64,000 nt of DNA, from assembly GCF_004027225.2 (NCBI RefSeq), contig NC_044277.2, positions 94,438,283-94,502,282 on the forward strand, written 5' to 3'. This stretch comes from Strigops habroptila (Eukaryota > Chordata > Aves > Psittaciformes > Psittacidae). A program made the translations under genes and the position numbers. The notes under the pieces were generated by a model. That model worked only from the letters and a program-made list of their open reading frames with translations, was not told the DNA's origin and did no database searches. How positions within the stretch are numbered: position 1 is the first letter of the stretch; every line of letters begins with the position of its first letter. Below are positions 24,831 to 37,300 of this stretch, piece after piece.

Positions 24831-27800
24831 ACCACGTTATTTCATTCATGTCTAGCCAGCTCTTCTTGGGCTTTCTTACTAAAGGGGTCAGTTTTTTCCT
24901 TCTCAGTAACAAAACAGACTTTTACTAGACCTTTCAGGTCAAGGTCACGAAAATGCTAGCCAGCCGCCCCGGCAAGGGCAAGCCTCAGCCGCCAGCAAAA
25001 AGGCAGTTTCTACAACACGACTGCTTCAGGCTCTTTGCCCTGGCTGCTTCTCCGTATTCCCTTGCTGATTCTGACACATGCTTTCTCCACTGGAGATTTA
25101 GTTATTTGGTGCCTGATAATTGCCTTTGGTTCATGATTAACATCTAACGATTACCACTTGTGTGTGCAGGAAGGTCCATGCACGAAGCAAGCGAACCACT
25201 GTAAAGTCATACCTGCTGTTATTTATTCTGTTCTTACTTTACTTCTTATCAGTTATTAAAAATCCCACCTGAAAACTGGATCTTTGCTGCAGGTCACCTG
25301 TTGCCATTTGCTGTTTACATTTCCTGCAACTCAGAAATAAAGCTGGGCCATGATTTTGCAGGGGAAAAAAAATACCAGTGGGGTTGAAATTAGGCTCTTG
25401 GACCATACAAATTAATTACGTATATTTATGGACAATTATTTTGGGTGAGTTTTTTTTTTTTTTTAATTTGCCAACTAACATGATGCCCTCTGAATGTCTT
25501 TTTGAGATTATATGTAAATGTTGTGGACAGAGCGCCTTTCCCCGATTCTACCATCTGAATGGGCAAAATTTGCTAGTAACACAGAAGTAAGCTGCACTCC
25601 CCTGGTGTCTGAGTAAGTTTATTTTGTCATTTGCATTTTTAAAGTATTTAAAGGCTTTTCAGTCTCCTGTTATTCTTTGGTTGAGTAAGTCTGTTATAAT
25701 TTGTTCTTTTAAGCATCTAGGATCAGTCACAAGAACTAATATCACTCCTGCTGAGCTGGCGCAAACCTCCAATTCTGTCTGGATAATTTCAGTTAATGAG
25801 ACTCAGAGATGATTTGTCCTACTAAAGCAAGCTCAATTTGAAATACAACATGAACAGTAGCCTGATAAATCAGAAGAACATCCTCAGGCACAATTTATTT
25901 TTAACAAAAATACATCCACAAAATGAAACAGAGAAACAGTAGACAAATGCCGTGGTTTAACAAAACATAAATGTGGACAACACAACGTAAAGTAACACAC
26001 CTGTGATTCAAAGAACATGATGTAAAGTGAAATGAGATTAATGTTGCACTCTTTCTTAAGTCAACTTCTATAATTCTACATAGTAGGTGTGATGTAGCAT
26101 GTATAAAAAATACATTTTTAAACCTATTAAGAACCAGATCCAATCACTGCCATCATCAAAAGACTCCCTTAGATTTCACAGATAAATGTATTGAATCATG
26201 AAATCATCCTGATACCATTTTAATCTTAAACTATTAAAAAAACTTTGTAAACAAATGATCCACTTGAAGCTGCATTTTCTTGCTAATTGTCAGCCAAACA
26301 TCTCCAGACTGTCCAGTGTTTGGGAACTAATTTTGGATACTGCATTATCAGAATAGTAGACTTTTTTTAATCTCAGATTATTAAAATTTGTAAAAATCAA
26401 TTAGGCATGGGTCTTACAGGCTTATTTGGTGTACAGATGAGTCTCTGGTGTGTCCAAACAAATTCTGACTACAGATAAGTTTTCGTTACTTGACAACTCT
26501 TTCGGAATGCTTGGGACATGCCTTTTTGCTATACTTTTTAATGCTATCTGCTTTGCTCTTTCCAGGAAGCTGCATAATAAAATACAGAGACTTTGATTCC
26601 ACTGGATTTTTGCTGCAGCTTGGGTACAAGAAGCGATAAAACCTGAGAGAAAATAAACAGAAAATGCCTTAAATTCAAACTGAATTCCTTTAACAGCCCC
26701 GTTTCCCCACTGATTGTCGCAAGACTAAAACTGGTCTAGACCTTCCTACCTGGAATTGCTTAGTGTACAGTAACAATTGTTCTTCCTAATGGATTTTAAC
26801 ACGTGATGGAAAGAATTTTTCTTCCCTTTTATCTCGCCTCCTTTGATGGGAAAATTACCCCCCTACTGTGAGTTACAACAGGGCGGTTAACCATTACAGA
26901 AAGCAATTTCAGGGTGAGGGAAGTCAAATATGCTGCTGTTACTGGTTAACAGTTAAATTTCTCTACTTGCTGCTGGTTTTCTTCTATCTAATAAAGGGGA
27001 GAACCAACCATTTACCATCCTCAAATTAATACTGTTTAACATTGATCTGTTGCAACCTGAAATGAAAAAATACATTAAAAATATGCTTATGTTTAAAAAC
27101 CAAAAATGCTGATGACCTTCATACCGTTCTGCAGTCAAGTAATGATACGTCAACTATTTGTCTGCTATTTTGTGTCAGATTCTACTACTTAAGGTGATCT
27201 TAGGTCTAATTTGCAATCACACATCATCTTTGGCATAGGAATAAGCCACTGAGTATTTTATTTTTGTGTGTTCATTTTGGCGCTTGCGCTACTCCAGAAT
27301 ACTGTTGGCCTTTACCTATGGCCACACTAGTTACAATCACTTTTGTGGATTGCAATAAAACAGCCCCTGAACAATACCAGAGCCTAGAACTGGTGGGCAA
27401 AATCTTTTTCCAAAACTGGGAGCACATTACAAATCCTTTGCAGAATTACAGTGCAGAATTTTGCCCATAGTTTAACCTTTCCATAGCGGATAGCTGTGCC
27501 TCATAGAGACTTCATCTTTCAAATTTAGCTGCTTGCATTTCTGGCCTCTGCCCCTTTACTTGTGCTGCAGTGAAATCTCAGCGTTTTCCTATTCTTAAGG
27601 TAACACATGGAAATTCAGCCCCTGAAAAGCGACCATGACTGTCGAGTCCACAGCGGGCCCATTATCTCACACAAGTCTTTTCAGGATGAAACATTTTATT
27701 TTCTTCAGTAATAGGAACAAAACAAAGCAAACTCAGAGTGTTTCTAAGGTAAGCATGTTTTCCATCTTGCCTATGTACAACCATTGCCCGAAAGCTAAGA

Positions 27801-30656
27801 AAAACTCAAGCACTTCAACCCATGATAGCAGCCTTCACCCATGTGAATCTGCTCTTTCTAGCCTTTGTAGGGCCGGACCACTTATCACTACTATTGTTTC
27901 AGTTCCTAAGCAATCTCCTGTCACATTCTCAACAGTAACGAGACAAGCTGCTGAACCCACTGACGCAATTAATATAAATGCAGAGACACATAATCTCTTT
28001 GTGATGGAGCAGTGTCAGACCTCTCATCTTACTTGGAGTTGATGCATGAGACCATGTCAGTCAGGTCAAGTGTCAGAATCACATGATGGACCTGAGGTCA
28101 CTTAATGAGCACATGCTGGGAGATGCGGTGAGAACAGAGCCATGGTGTAGTGACATAGCATCAAATAGGGTCACTTTTTCTGCAGGAAAATGCTGTGAGG
28201 TCTCTGGCATCTCAGGACCAGGAGCGATTTTGCAGCTTGTTGCAGGTCCCTGGCAACAAGGCTCAGTGACAGCAAAACATGAAGTCATGAAGACAGGAAC
28301 ATGTCCTAGTGCTGAAGAAAAGACTGACAGAATGCAAAATGATAAAGTTTCTAAATACAGAGAACAAAATTCAGCTTATTCTATTGCACACAGCGCTGAT
28401 AATCACACTTAATAACTACACCTTTGTGCAGCTTATCTAAAAATCAGACTAAGCAATAGCAGCCACTTTATTCACAGTTGTAATTCTGGGGTGATCAGAC
28501 TGTCTGAACTGATGGTTTAATATATATAAATACTGGGTGGTTTAACTTTCAGACACATGCACTAACTGGAAGAAATAAAATACTGATGCACTGGTGCAGT
28601 TTTAAATTTTAAAACCCATGTCATAGCAATTTTATATTCTTGTACAATTGCCAGATCAAAAACTCCTTAGAATACCAGGATCAATTATTTTGCCTTAAAA
28701 AAAGCATTAATTGCAGTTGAAGCTACAGCTTTTGATGACACAGGCCTTAGAATTCTAACTGTTTTGAGACAGCTGAGATGATAAAGAGTTACCTAAGAAA
28801 AAGGCTTTTGCAAACCCTTAGAGGCACATGAGGAAATGGTTCTCCATGGAGGAGCACATTCCAGGGGGTTAGCCTGAGGTAAAAAGTTAAAAAATATCTC
28901 TCGTGGTCTTTGTATAGAAAGTGAAGTCATCCTCTCTAGGCAAAGATTTCTCAGTGTGTAATTGGAGCCACCTTTGATCCAGGCACCTGACACTATCAAT
29001 GGAGTATTCCTGATTCATTCATGCAATAGAAGTTATTCTAAATATGAATGTTATATTTTTAAAGTTTTCCGTGGGGCCTTTTGTTTTCTCTCCCTCTATT
29101 CTTACTCAGCTGCACTCATGATCCACTAGACACTCATCTACTGTCCAGAAGCAAGCTTACATTTTTCTGGTTAATCTGCTTTGGTTTGTGTTTTGTTGTT
29201 TGTGGGGTTTTGGGGTTTTTTTGTTTGTTTTCTCAACATGAATAAAATGGGGCTCCTGTGAACATGTATTTTAGGAGAAGAAACAGGTAATAGGTTCAGG
29301 CACATCTTTGTATATAAACAGGATTAATTAAATGTATAAATCATACACTAGAGAGGTAATTTCTCTGTAGACAGATATCTATATGCCTTTCTACCACAAT
29401 TCTCCCAAAAAGTTCTCTGAGCTCTTCAGCAGAGATTTATAAAGACTCCTCTGATAACACCTATGATTTCCTTCTCTTTCTGTGGTTTTCTTTGGTGTTT
29501 CTGCTCTTCCACATACCCCAGCTGCAATTGGACCAGTCCCTCGCGTCTGCATTGGCATTCAGCCGGCAGTGGAACTAATTGCTCATGTCATTCCAGCTCA
29601 CAAATAGCTTGTGTTTTGGATAGCAGTTTCAGGGCTAAGCAAGCCTGTGCGTGAGCTAGCTTCTCCTCTCAGCAGAACAGAGAACAGCCATCATGCCTGT
29701 TTGTGGTAATGAGCTTCTTCAACAAACAGCAGATGAGCTTGATTGATTAATTTTTTATTAAATACAGCAAACTGCTCCCAACGGTTGGCACTGCAGGACA
29801 GACCAGGTACCTGGCACATGTGTACAGCAGAAGCAACAAGCAGATCGTTGGTATTTAGAGCTGCGATAAATAGATGGCAGTTCAAGATCTCCAGATATCT
29901 TTTCTCAGCAGCAGAATAAAATTAGACATTCTGTCTGTGCTTCAGAACTTAGCCCTAGCTGCCAGTTCACACCAGTCTGTTGCTTTCACCTCTGAAGACA
30001 GAGGTGATACTTGGTTATCATCTGCCCTTCCAGGCAATTACGATGATGACTGATGATGCAGCTCTAATGAGATACAATACCAATGCTCACTGGCATACTG
30101 GCCTGTTACATCGTACATATCAAAGTTCGAATCAATACATATTGGGTGTGAAGTTATGTCATCTTATTTCCAACATGCCTGTTGTGTAAGCAGCCAGAAT
30201 AACAGATGGACAAAGGAAAACAAATAGATCAACCCGGCATCTTTTTCCTTTTTTACTGAAGAGTGTGAAATGTCAGCTGTGTGAAGCTTATTGCAAGTCC
30301 ATTAAATGTAAATTTCTGGCAGATACTCTTCAGATGCTTCCCCAGCTTTTGCATTCCAAACATGCAGAGTCAACATAAGCTGCTGTTAGTTGCCAGCAAC
30401 AGTGTATTTCCGCTCTCCTGTTGTGTGTTCTGTGCTGCCTGGTATTTCCACATTTTAAGTATCTCTTGACATCCAAGAGTATTAAAACGGTCTTGTACAT
30501 ACTGCCACCTGCTGTGATTAAACAAAACTCGAGCTAAAATATGTAAGTAGATTACAGTTTTTGTCAATTATAAAGTGGGACAACGTTTGCATTCAGGCAT
30601 GCTTACCCGGAAACTGAAAACCACCGATGGCCTCAGTCTACTAATATATGCTGAAG
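24831..30656. other. Intergenic sequence between DCDC2 and MRS2
   Basis: About 5.8 kb of AT-rich DNA between the two divergent promoters. No known gene was recognised. One block at 26422-26642 (minus strand) has a strong acceptor and long open frames. A T/G-rich tract lies at 29178-29232. Confidence 0.7.
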
Positions 30657-30802
30657 ACCTTAAAGCTCGTCCAGTTCCAAGCCCCTGCCACAGGCAGGGA
30701 CACCTTCCATCTGGCTTTAAACACTGCCAGGGATGGGGCAGACACAGCTTCTCAGGGCACCCTGTGCCAGTGCCTCACCACCCTCACAGTGAAAGTTCCC
30801 AC
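30657..30802 (-). mobile_element. CR1 LINE 3'-end fragment (reverse)
   Basis: It is the complement of the CR1 3' region (CCAAGCCCCTGCCACAGGCA, AACACTGCCAGGGATGGGGC, CCAGTGCCTCACCACCCTCA). It ends just before the MRS2 CpG island. Confidence 0.9.
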
Positions 30803-30817
30803 CACCGCATAGTTTAC

Positions 30818-30842
30818 GCGCGTTACGAACGCGCCCGGAAGT
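30818..30842 (+). promoter_or_regulatory. Palindrome plus ETS-type motif in the MRS2 promoter island
   Basis: GCGCGTT and AACGCGC form a perfect 7-bp inverted repeat around ACG, and CCGGAAGT follows with no gap. The motif is seen directly; binding by any factor is untested. Confidence 0.5.
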
Positions 30843-31106
30843 CGGAGCAGGCCACACGCCGCGGTGACAGCGGCTGGCGGGGGCACGCTGGGTGCCGCAG
30901 GGTGCGGGTGCGGGCACCGCTCCGTTACTGGCTCCGCCCGGCTGACAGCTACAGCTGAACAGCGGCAGCCACGGGCCGCGCTCCTCCCCAGCTGCGCAGG
31001 GGTAACCCTTCAGCCTGGGCTCCTCCCTCGCCGCGGCTGCGCGCTGGGAGTCGGGCCGGGCCGCACCGTACCGTGCTGTTCCGCGCTGTGCGGGCGCTAC
31101 GCGCCT

Positions 31107-31317
31107 ATGCTGCGCACCGGGTTGCTCCCCCGCGCCCTGCGCCGCCCTCGCGGGGCCGCGCGGAGTTGCCGCTGCTGCTGTACGGCTTGCGGCTGGGCGG
31201 GCGCGGCGGGCGGCGGGTCCCGCCTGGGGGCCGGCCTCGGGCTGCTGCCAGGCCCCGGCCGGCCCGCGGCCGCGGCCGCGGCTGTGCCGCTGTGCGCCCG
31301 GGGGCTGCGCTGGGCCG
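31107..31317 (+). CDS. MRS2: MRS2 coding exon 1 (targeting peptide)
   Basis: 211 bp, very GC-rich, ATG at 31107 and donor GTAAGC. It encodes MLRTGLLPRALRRPRGAARS followed by an Ala/Gly/Cys-rich stretch, typical of a mitochondrial presequence. It ends one base into a Gly codon completed by exon 2. Confidence 0.9.
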
Positions 31318-34300
31318 GTAAGCGGCGGGGCTGGGACGGGTTGGGGCAGGCCACGCCGGGCCTTGGTCCCTCGTGGCGGCGGTGCCCCCTCCGTGCACCC
31401 CGGTAGGCCTCATTGTGTGGGCCCGCGGGCGGGGAGGCGGGAAGGGTGACACCCCCGCCGGGGACCGGGAAACCAAACCGGCAGTAGCTGGACTCTCGGT
31501 GCCGTATCGGCTTCTTGCTGGGCGGGTGTCAGGTTCGTGGGGGCCTTCTCACGGTCGGTGCTGCTTAGTTTCTGTGCCAGTGGTTATGCAGATGGCTTGT
31601 AGCAGAGCACTGCATCATTAAAGGTGAAGTGTAGTGTGCTGGAAAACGTAAATAGAAATGTCTTGTCTTTCTTCAGGTAAACTTTATCAGCATGTCCCAA
31701 CAGAGCCCTCCCAAGCCACCTTAGCTAGCGTGGCTCCTGTTTTTGCAGTGGTAAGTATGTGCAGGAGTTTCCACCAGCAAGGGCAGCTTGTGCAAGATGA
31801 TGGTACTCTTTCTTAAAGCATCAGAAGAGCAGATAGATTTCATCTCACAGAAGACATCCCTAGTTCTAAATTGTTGGTTTAAGGTATTCTGAATTGACCT
31901 GATAGCAGCCGTCTAGTATCTGAAGGGGCCCTACAAGTAGGCTGGAGAGGGACTCTTCATCAGGGACTGTAGTGATAGGACAAGGGGGAATGGGTTCAAA
32001 CTTAAACAGGCGAAGTTCAGGTTAGATATAAGGAAGAAGTTTTTACCGTGAGGGTGGTGAGGTACTGGAATGGGTTGCCCAAGGAAGTTGTGAATGCTCC
32101 ACCCCTGGCAGTGTTCAAGGCCAGGTTGGGCAGAGCCTTAGGCAACATAGTCTAGTGTGAGGCGTCCCTGCCCATGGCAGGGGCTTGGAACTAGATGAAT
32201 TTAAGGTCTTTTCCAACCCTAACCATTCTGTGATTCTGTACAGCTTTTGTCGAGATGTTTGTCTAAGATCCAGTGTCTGCTGCAAGTTCTCTTGCTTTAA
32301 TTGTGAAGGCAGGTCAATTCTTGGAAGTGCTGCAGTCAGAAGCTTTCTTGTTAAGCTTGTCAAGGCTTGTTAATGCCTTTTAGAAATATTATTCCTGGTT
32401 TTTGGTAGCTGCAGTTCTAAGCAGACGGATGATTTTGGGAAAAACAAGCTCTATATTCTTTTAAAAAAGTTAATCTGAAAGCCGTTTGCACACTGCTTGA
32501 TTGACATTATTAGTGCATGTGAGGGAAGGGAAGGCCTTCTTTTGGGGATGAAAAGCAGTCATTCTGCAGGAAGGTGCATGCGGGTAGATCCTTGTGGCCA
32601 TGTATCCCCTGTTGCAGCTCTACTGGAATGTGCACTTAGGTATGTTTAATTCACAGAAAGTTATTTTTAAAGCCAGTAATACAGAATTAAGCTACGTGTT
32701 TTACGAGCAAAACAGCGAACTTTCTCCTTAAACCAGACATTGCAGTTTTCCCAGTGAAGTAATTTTACTATGAGATACAAACATTACATGAAAAATCTAA
32801 ATGACAAGTGCTAAGACAAGAAGGATTTAGGTGAAGGTTACTAGCTGAATAACATATTAGTGTAGTACTTGACATGGGCACAAGGTCTAATCACTCAGTT
32901 TGTGGTACTCTTCACTTTTAAAATTTTATTTGTAACGTTTTTTGATTGCTCCAAAGGAAATAGCAAAATTTGTGATCCAAAATGTAAGATGCCCCACTGA
33001 TCTCTTCTCCCTGGTATCCAGTGATAGGACACGTATGAGTGGTTCAAAGCCGTGCCAGGGTATGTTTAGACTGGACATGAGAGAGCATTTCTTTACCAAG
33101 AGGGTGTTGAAGCACTGGAACAGGCTTTCTGGAGAGGTTGTCGATGCCCCAAGCCTGTTAGTGTTGAAGGGGCATTTAGACAATGCCCTTAACATGCTTT
33201 AAATTTTTGTCAGCCCTGAAATGGTCAGGCAGTTGGATCCTGTAATTGTTGTAGGTCCCTTCTGACTGAAATAGTCTATTCTAAGTCTGATCCTCTGTAA
33301 ATTACCTTCTTCTCAAGGTTTACATGGGAACATGATCACGCAGATGACACTGGTATTTGGTGTGTGGCAGTCTGGTGCAAATTTTTCTCAATTGGGATGA
33401 ACTGTGAAGAGAGTGAATAAAAGGTTGCTTTTTCTTCATAATGTGTATTCCACTTGACTTTAGGCAAGTGCAGACAATTTTAGGAATTGATTTCTTGACA
33501 TATAGTAGTTCTGTGAAAAAAATTTTTCTTTTCCACTCCTGTAGATGAAGCTTGACAAAGAGGGAAATACTACCTATTTTGGTGAGTCCTCATTGCAGTT
33601 TTGGTTGGTTGGTTGGTTTTTGTTTGTCTTTTTTCGTTGTCCAATACAGAAAAGCCCAATTGGCAATTTGCATGGGATAGGAAATTATATTTGAGATACT
33701 TCTCTGTGTGGGATGTTGCAACGTGTTCTTTGTTTTGCTGCCTTCTATTGGTCTTCATAGCATCTTTATTGTTACAATTTTTACATATTTTTAAGTTATA
33801 CTTTGAAAATAACATATACCATCTTTCACAGGAAGGTCATTTTTACTTTGTCTTTTCCCTTTTTGACAAGCACGCAGCTTTCCTCACCTTGCATTTCCTT
33901 CCTTTGAGCTTTGTCAAATGAGTTACCTGGTTTCTGACGTGAAATTAATTTTCATGGCTAACTTTTTCACTTATATCTGAGTTTTTTCTCTTCCCACTTA
34001 AGATACAGTCTTATAAACTTTGTATATTGAGGAATCAATGGGAGGAAAACTGTTTTTAAGATAACAGCTCTTTTTTTTTTCCTTCTGTGGGACTTAGTAA
34101 CAGAGCAAAATGTCATTTCAGAACATATATGCTTGTCCCCTAAATGTCTTCATTTAAAAATATTTTTATGCTAGAAAAGAAGAAAACAGAATTGTACCAG
34201 GAATTGGGTCTTCAAGCTCGAGATCTAAGATTCCAACACCTAATGAGCATAGCAACTAGGAACAATAGGATCATCATGAGAATGGAGGTAATGGTTTCCC

Positions 34301-37300
34301 TGTAGTTGAATGTAAACTTCAACCATGTCTTAAACTTGCACTTGCATTTTCTTGCAAAGTTCTTTTAGTACCAGCTTTCTATGAGGTGCAGTCCAGCACA
34401 GTAAATGTGTCTTTGGAGCTCTGCCTAGCAATCAGAGGTACAGGTTTACCGACAGTACATGTTAATGACAGAAGAAACATTACTAACATTGTCATAGAAG
34501 TAAAGGCTTACAAGGAGCTTCTGCTCAATCATACCACCACTGGCACAGTGCTGTGTCTGAACCATAGGGAATGTACTAGTTTGCAGTTAACATGAGATTC
34601 TGTTATTTTCCTGCCTGGAAAGACATTTGAAGAATGGCTTTATCAGAGCCTAAATTATCAAATGCACTACAGAGTTACAAGATATCTTGAAAGAGGTGGT
34701 TTTTCAGACTTCCGCATGTGCTGTCTTTTTCAGTTCTTGAAGGCTGTCATAACACCAGAGTTTCTTCTGATACTAGATTATCGTAATTTAAATCTGGAAC
34801 ACTGGCTCTTCAAGGAACTAGCATCTCAGCTGGCTGGGGAAGGTCAGCTAGTTACATATTCCCTGCCCTTTGAATTCCGAGCCATAGAAGCAATCCTGCA
34901 GTACCGGGTGAGCTGTCTCATTTTTATTTAAACAGTTTTGGAAGTTGTTGCTTCATAGAAAGGACAGTATCATTTTATTCTTGTGTAACTATTTATACGT
35001 ACTCATTTCTATATGTATTCTGCACTTAAAGTAGGAGCTCGTTTTGGTTTGGCTTTTGTTACTTTAGTTTTTATGGTTTTGTGTGTACGTGTGTTTCCAT
35101 TCCCTTCCCGAGAAAGTGCTAGTTGGATGTGATGGCTTTACCATCATTTGGACAGTTGAAAACAAGTCAGTACCTTTCTAGAGACATGCTGTAGCTGAAA
35201 TAGAAGTCACGCTGAGGTTTTTGGCCTCTTGGGCAGGAGTCAGATAACAATTTCTAGCTATCCTTAAAAATCCGTGCTTGCTAATGCTAATATGACATTT
35301 CTAGACAAATAGTGGTTTTGCTTTATCAGCCTTATTGCTGTGGTTGTCACTGGGTTTCAGTTAAGTGCAAATCCCTTTTCTAAAATACTGTGTTTTGCAC
35401 TGGCCTTATCTTATAAGTGGTATCCCGGTAGCAAGTATTTCCCGGGCATTGGAAAGCAGATTGTGTTAACTGCCTGTTACTGTGAATTCTGTGTTCAGAG
35501 ACAGGAGTCAGTAGCCCAAGTCATTCTAAAGGGATTGCTTTAATTCTTATGAAGGATCATGTTGTTACCTAGATCAGCAGACTGCAGGGGAGACTTAACA
35601 CTTTGCAGCCTCAGATCCTTGAGACACTGGAAGCTCTAGTGGACCCCAAGCTTTTGTCTGTGGATAGGAGTAAACTACACATTCTCCTGCAAAATGGCAA
35701 GAGGTAAATAAGAGTAAGCTGTGAAGAGCTGAGAAGATGACCATAGAAAATTATGTGCAATGAAATGTTAGAAAAATGGCATCTAATATTAATTTCCTAG
35801 CTAACTGTAATGCTGGGTTGTGCATCTTACTTCTAAATGTAAAAATTGGTATATGAAAGATGAGTGGTATGGGCCAAAATAGAAAAAGGGAAGTCTATTC
35901 CAAGTTGTCAGAAATACAGTTGAGCTTCTTAAATAGCATCTGACAGAACAGAATAATACCTAAGAGAATAAAATAACATCATGAAAGTGTTTCATGTAAT
36001 GTAAAACAAGACTAGCCTTTGGATCTATGCTTTAAGGTTACTTGTTCTCATATACTGGTACCTTCCTGTATTAGTCTCTCTGATACATACTCGCTACATG
36101 CTCATAGACTATTTGTTTCCTCTAGCTTAGGAATATATCCAGAAAACACATCTGAATCCCTTTCAGTGTGTGTCTGTAGCTCACTGGTCCCCAGACAGAT
36201 CACTGCCACTGCTACGTGTATGGCCTGTAGGGAATTTTTTGAAGGAGTTCTTAGAAGCCTGCAAAGAAGTCTTCCCTGGCCACTCTGTCAGGCGAGGGTG
36301 CTGGCTGGCAAACTCAGTTAGAGATTACCTTTGTGCACTGGTGCCAGTGGGGATTACTTGACTTTTTTTGCCTGTTCTTTCTTCAGCTTGTCAGAACTGG
36401 AAACAGATCTTAAAGTTTTCAAAGAAACAATTCTGGAGATCTTAGATGAAGAAGAATTAATAGAAGAGCTCTGTCTATCTAAATGGACTGATCCACAAGT
36501 ATTGTATGTATATTTGGAAACCATGTACTTTTTTAACAGTGTGATTTGTTTTAGAAGAACTTGAACACTAAACTGTGTGTTCCCTGCCAAAAGCAGAAAG
36601 AAAAAGACTTATTTTTTTAAAGCCCTAATGCTTGCTGCTTCAGAAATTGTTGTATTTGCCATTTTGGAGAGGGACTCTGTTAGCGCTAGTTATATTATGC
36701 AGTTTCAAATAGTTCTTGGTATAACAGGTCAGCTCATCCAGTATGGAATGGGATGGGAGCAGGATGGCAGAAGGAGAAAAGGCAAATGTTAACACTTTCT
36801 GGGAGAATTTTGCTCATTTTAAAGCTTGTCTTAAATAGGTCAGACACCATGCTTCATTTGTTAGAAGTGTTCTGAACACCTGTCTTCTAGCTTTTCGCTT
36901 ACCAGCAGAACTTGAAGGAAAGAGGCCCTGGAGCAATCTTGTTGTGCATCTGAAGAGCAGTATTTCAGGAAAGATGTACATTCAGAAATAGTCCTATTGC
37001 ACTCTCTCAAATTCTGGTGAAAGACAGCAGCAGCAGTACTGGTTGCTTTAACAAAAACTAAAAAGCAAAAAGAGAATGTGTACCAGATCCCAGTATGTTT
37101 TGGGCTGAACTGTATTTAAATCTTGGGCGTACAGACGTGCTTTATGTTTAAGCAGATAACAGAAACTGCTTTTCAGCATCCTTTGCGAAGTTGCTGAATG
37201 CTACTTTTGCCTAACCACACTGCATGTGGATATTAATACTGTTTACACAGTAGCATGGGAGGTAGTTTCTTGTCCTTCAGAGCTTAGTCTAAATGTGCAG

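Larger units (their letters stand above)
30810..31480. promoter_or_regulatory. MRS2: GC/CpG-rich island at the MRS2 5' end
   Basis: Dense CpG surrounds MRS2 exon 1. It contains an ETS-type CCGGAAGT at 30835-30842, directly next to a palindrome at 30818-30834, about 265 bp before the ATG. ETS (GABP/NRF-2) sites are common in promoters of nuclear genes for mitochondrial proteins, so this island is a plausible TATA-less MRS2 promoter. That role is inferred. Confidence 0.75.

Noticed and set aside
27635..28042. 135-codon plus-strand open frame between DCDC2 and MRS2
   Set aside because: No recognised domain, no promoter-like island and composition like the surrounding DNA. A single long frame is not evidence enough.
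30864..31106. N-terminal extension of MRS2 upstream of 31107
   Set aside because: The open frame contains no ATG; its apparent start at 30864 is GTG. The 31107 start gives a protein of the usual family length.
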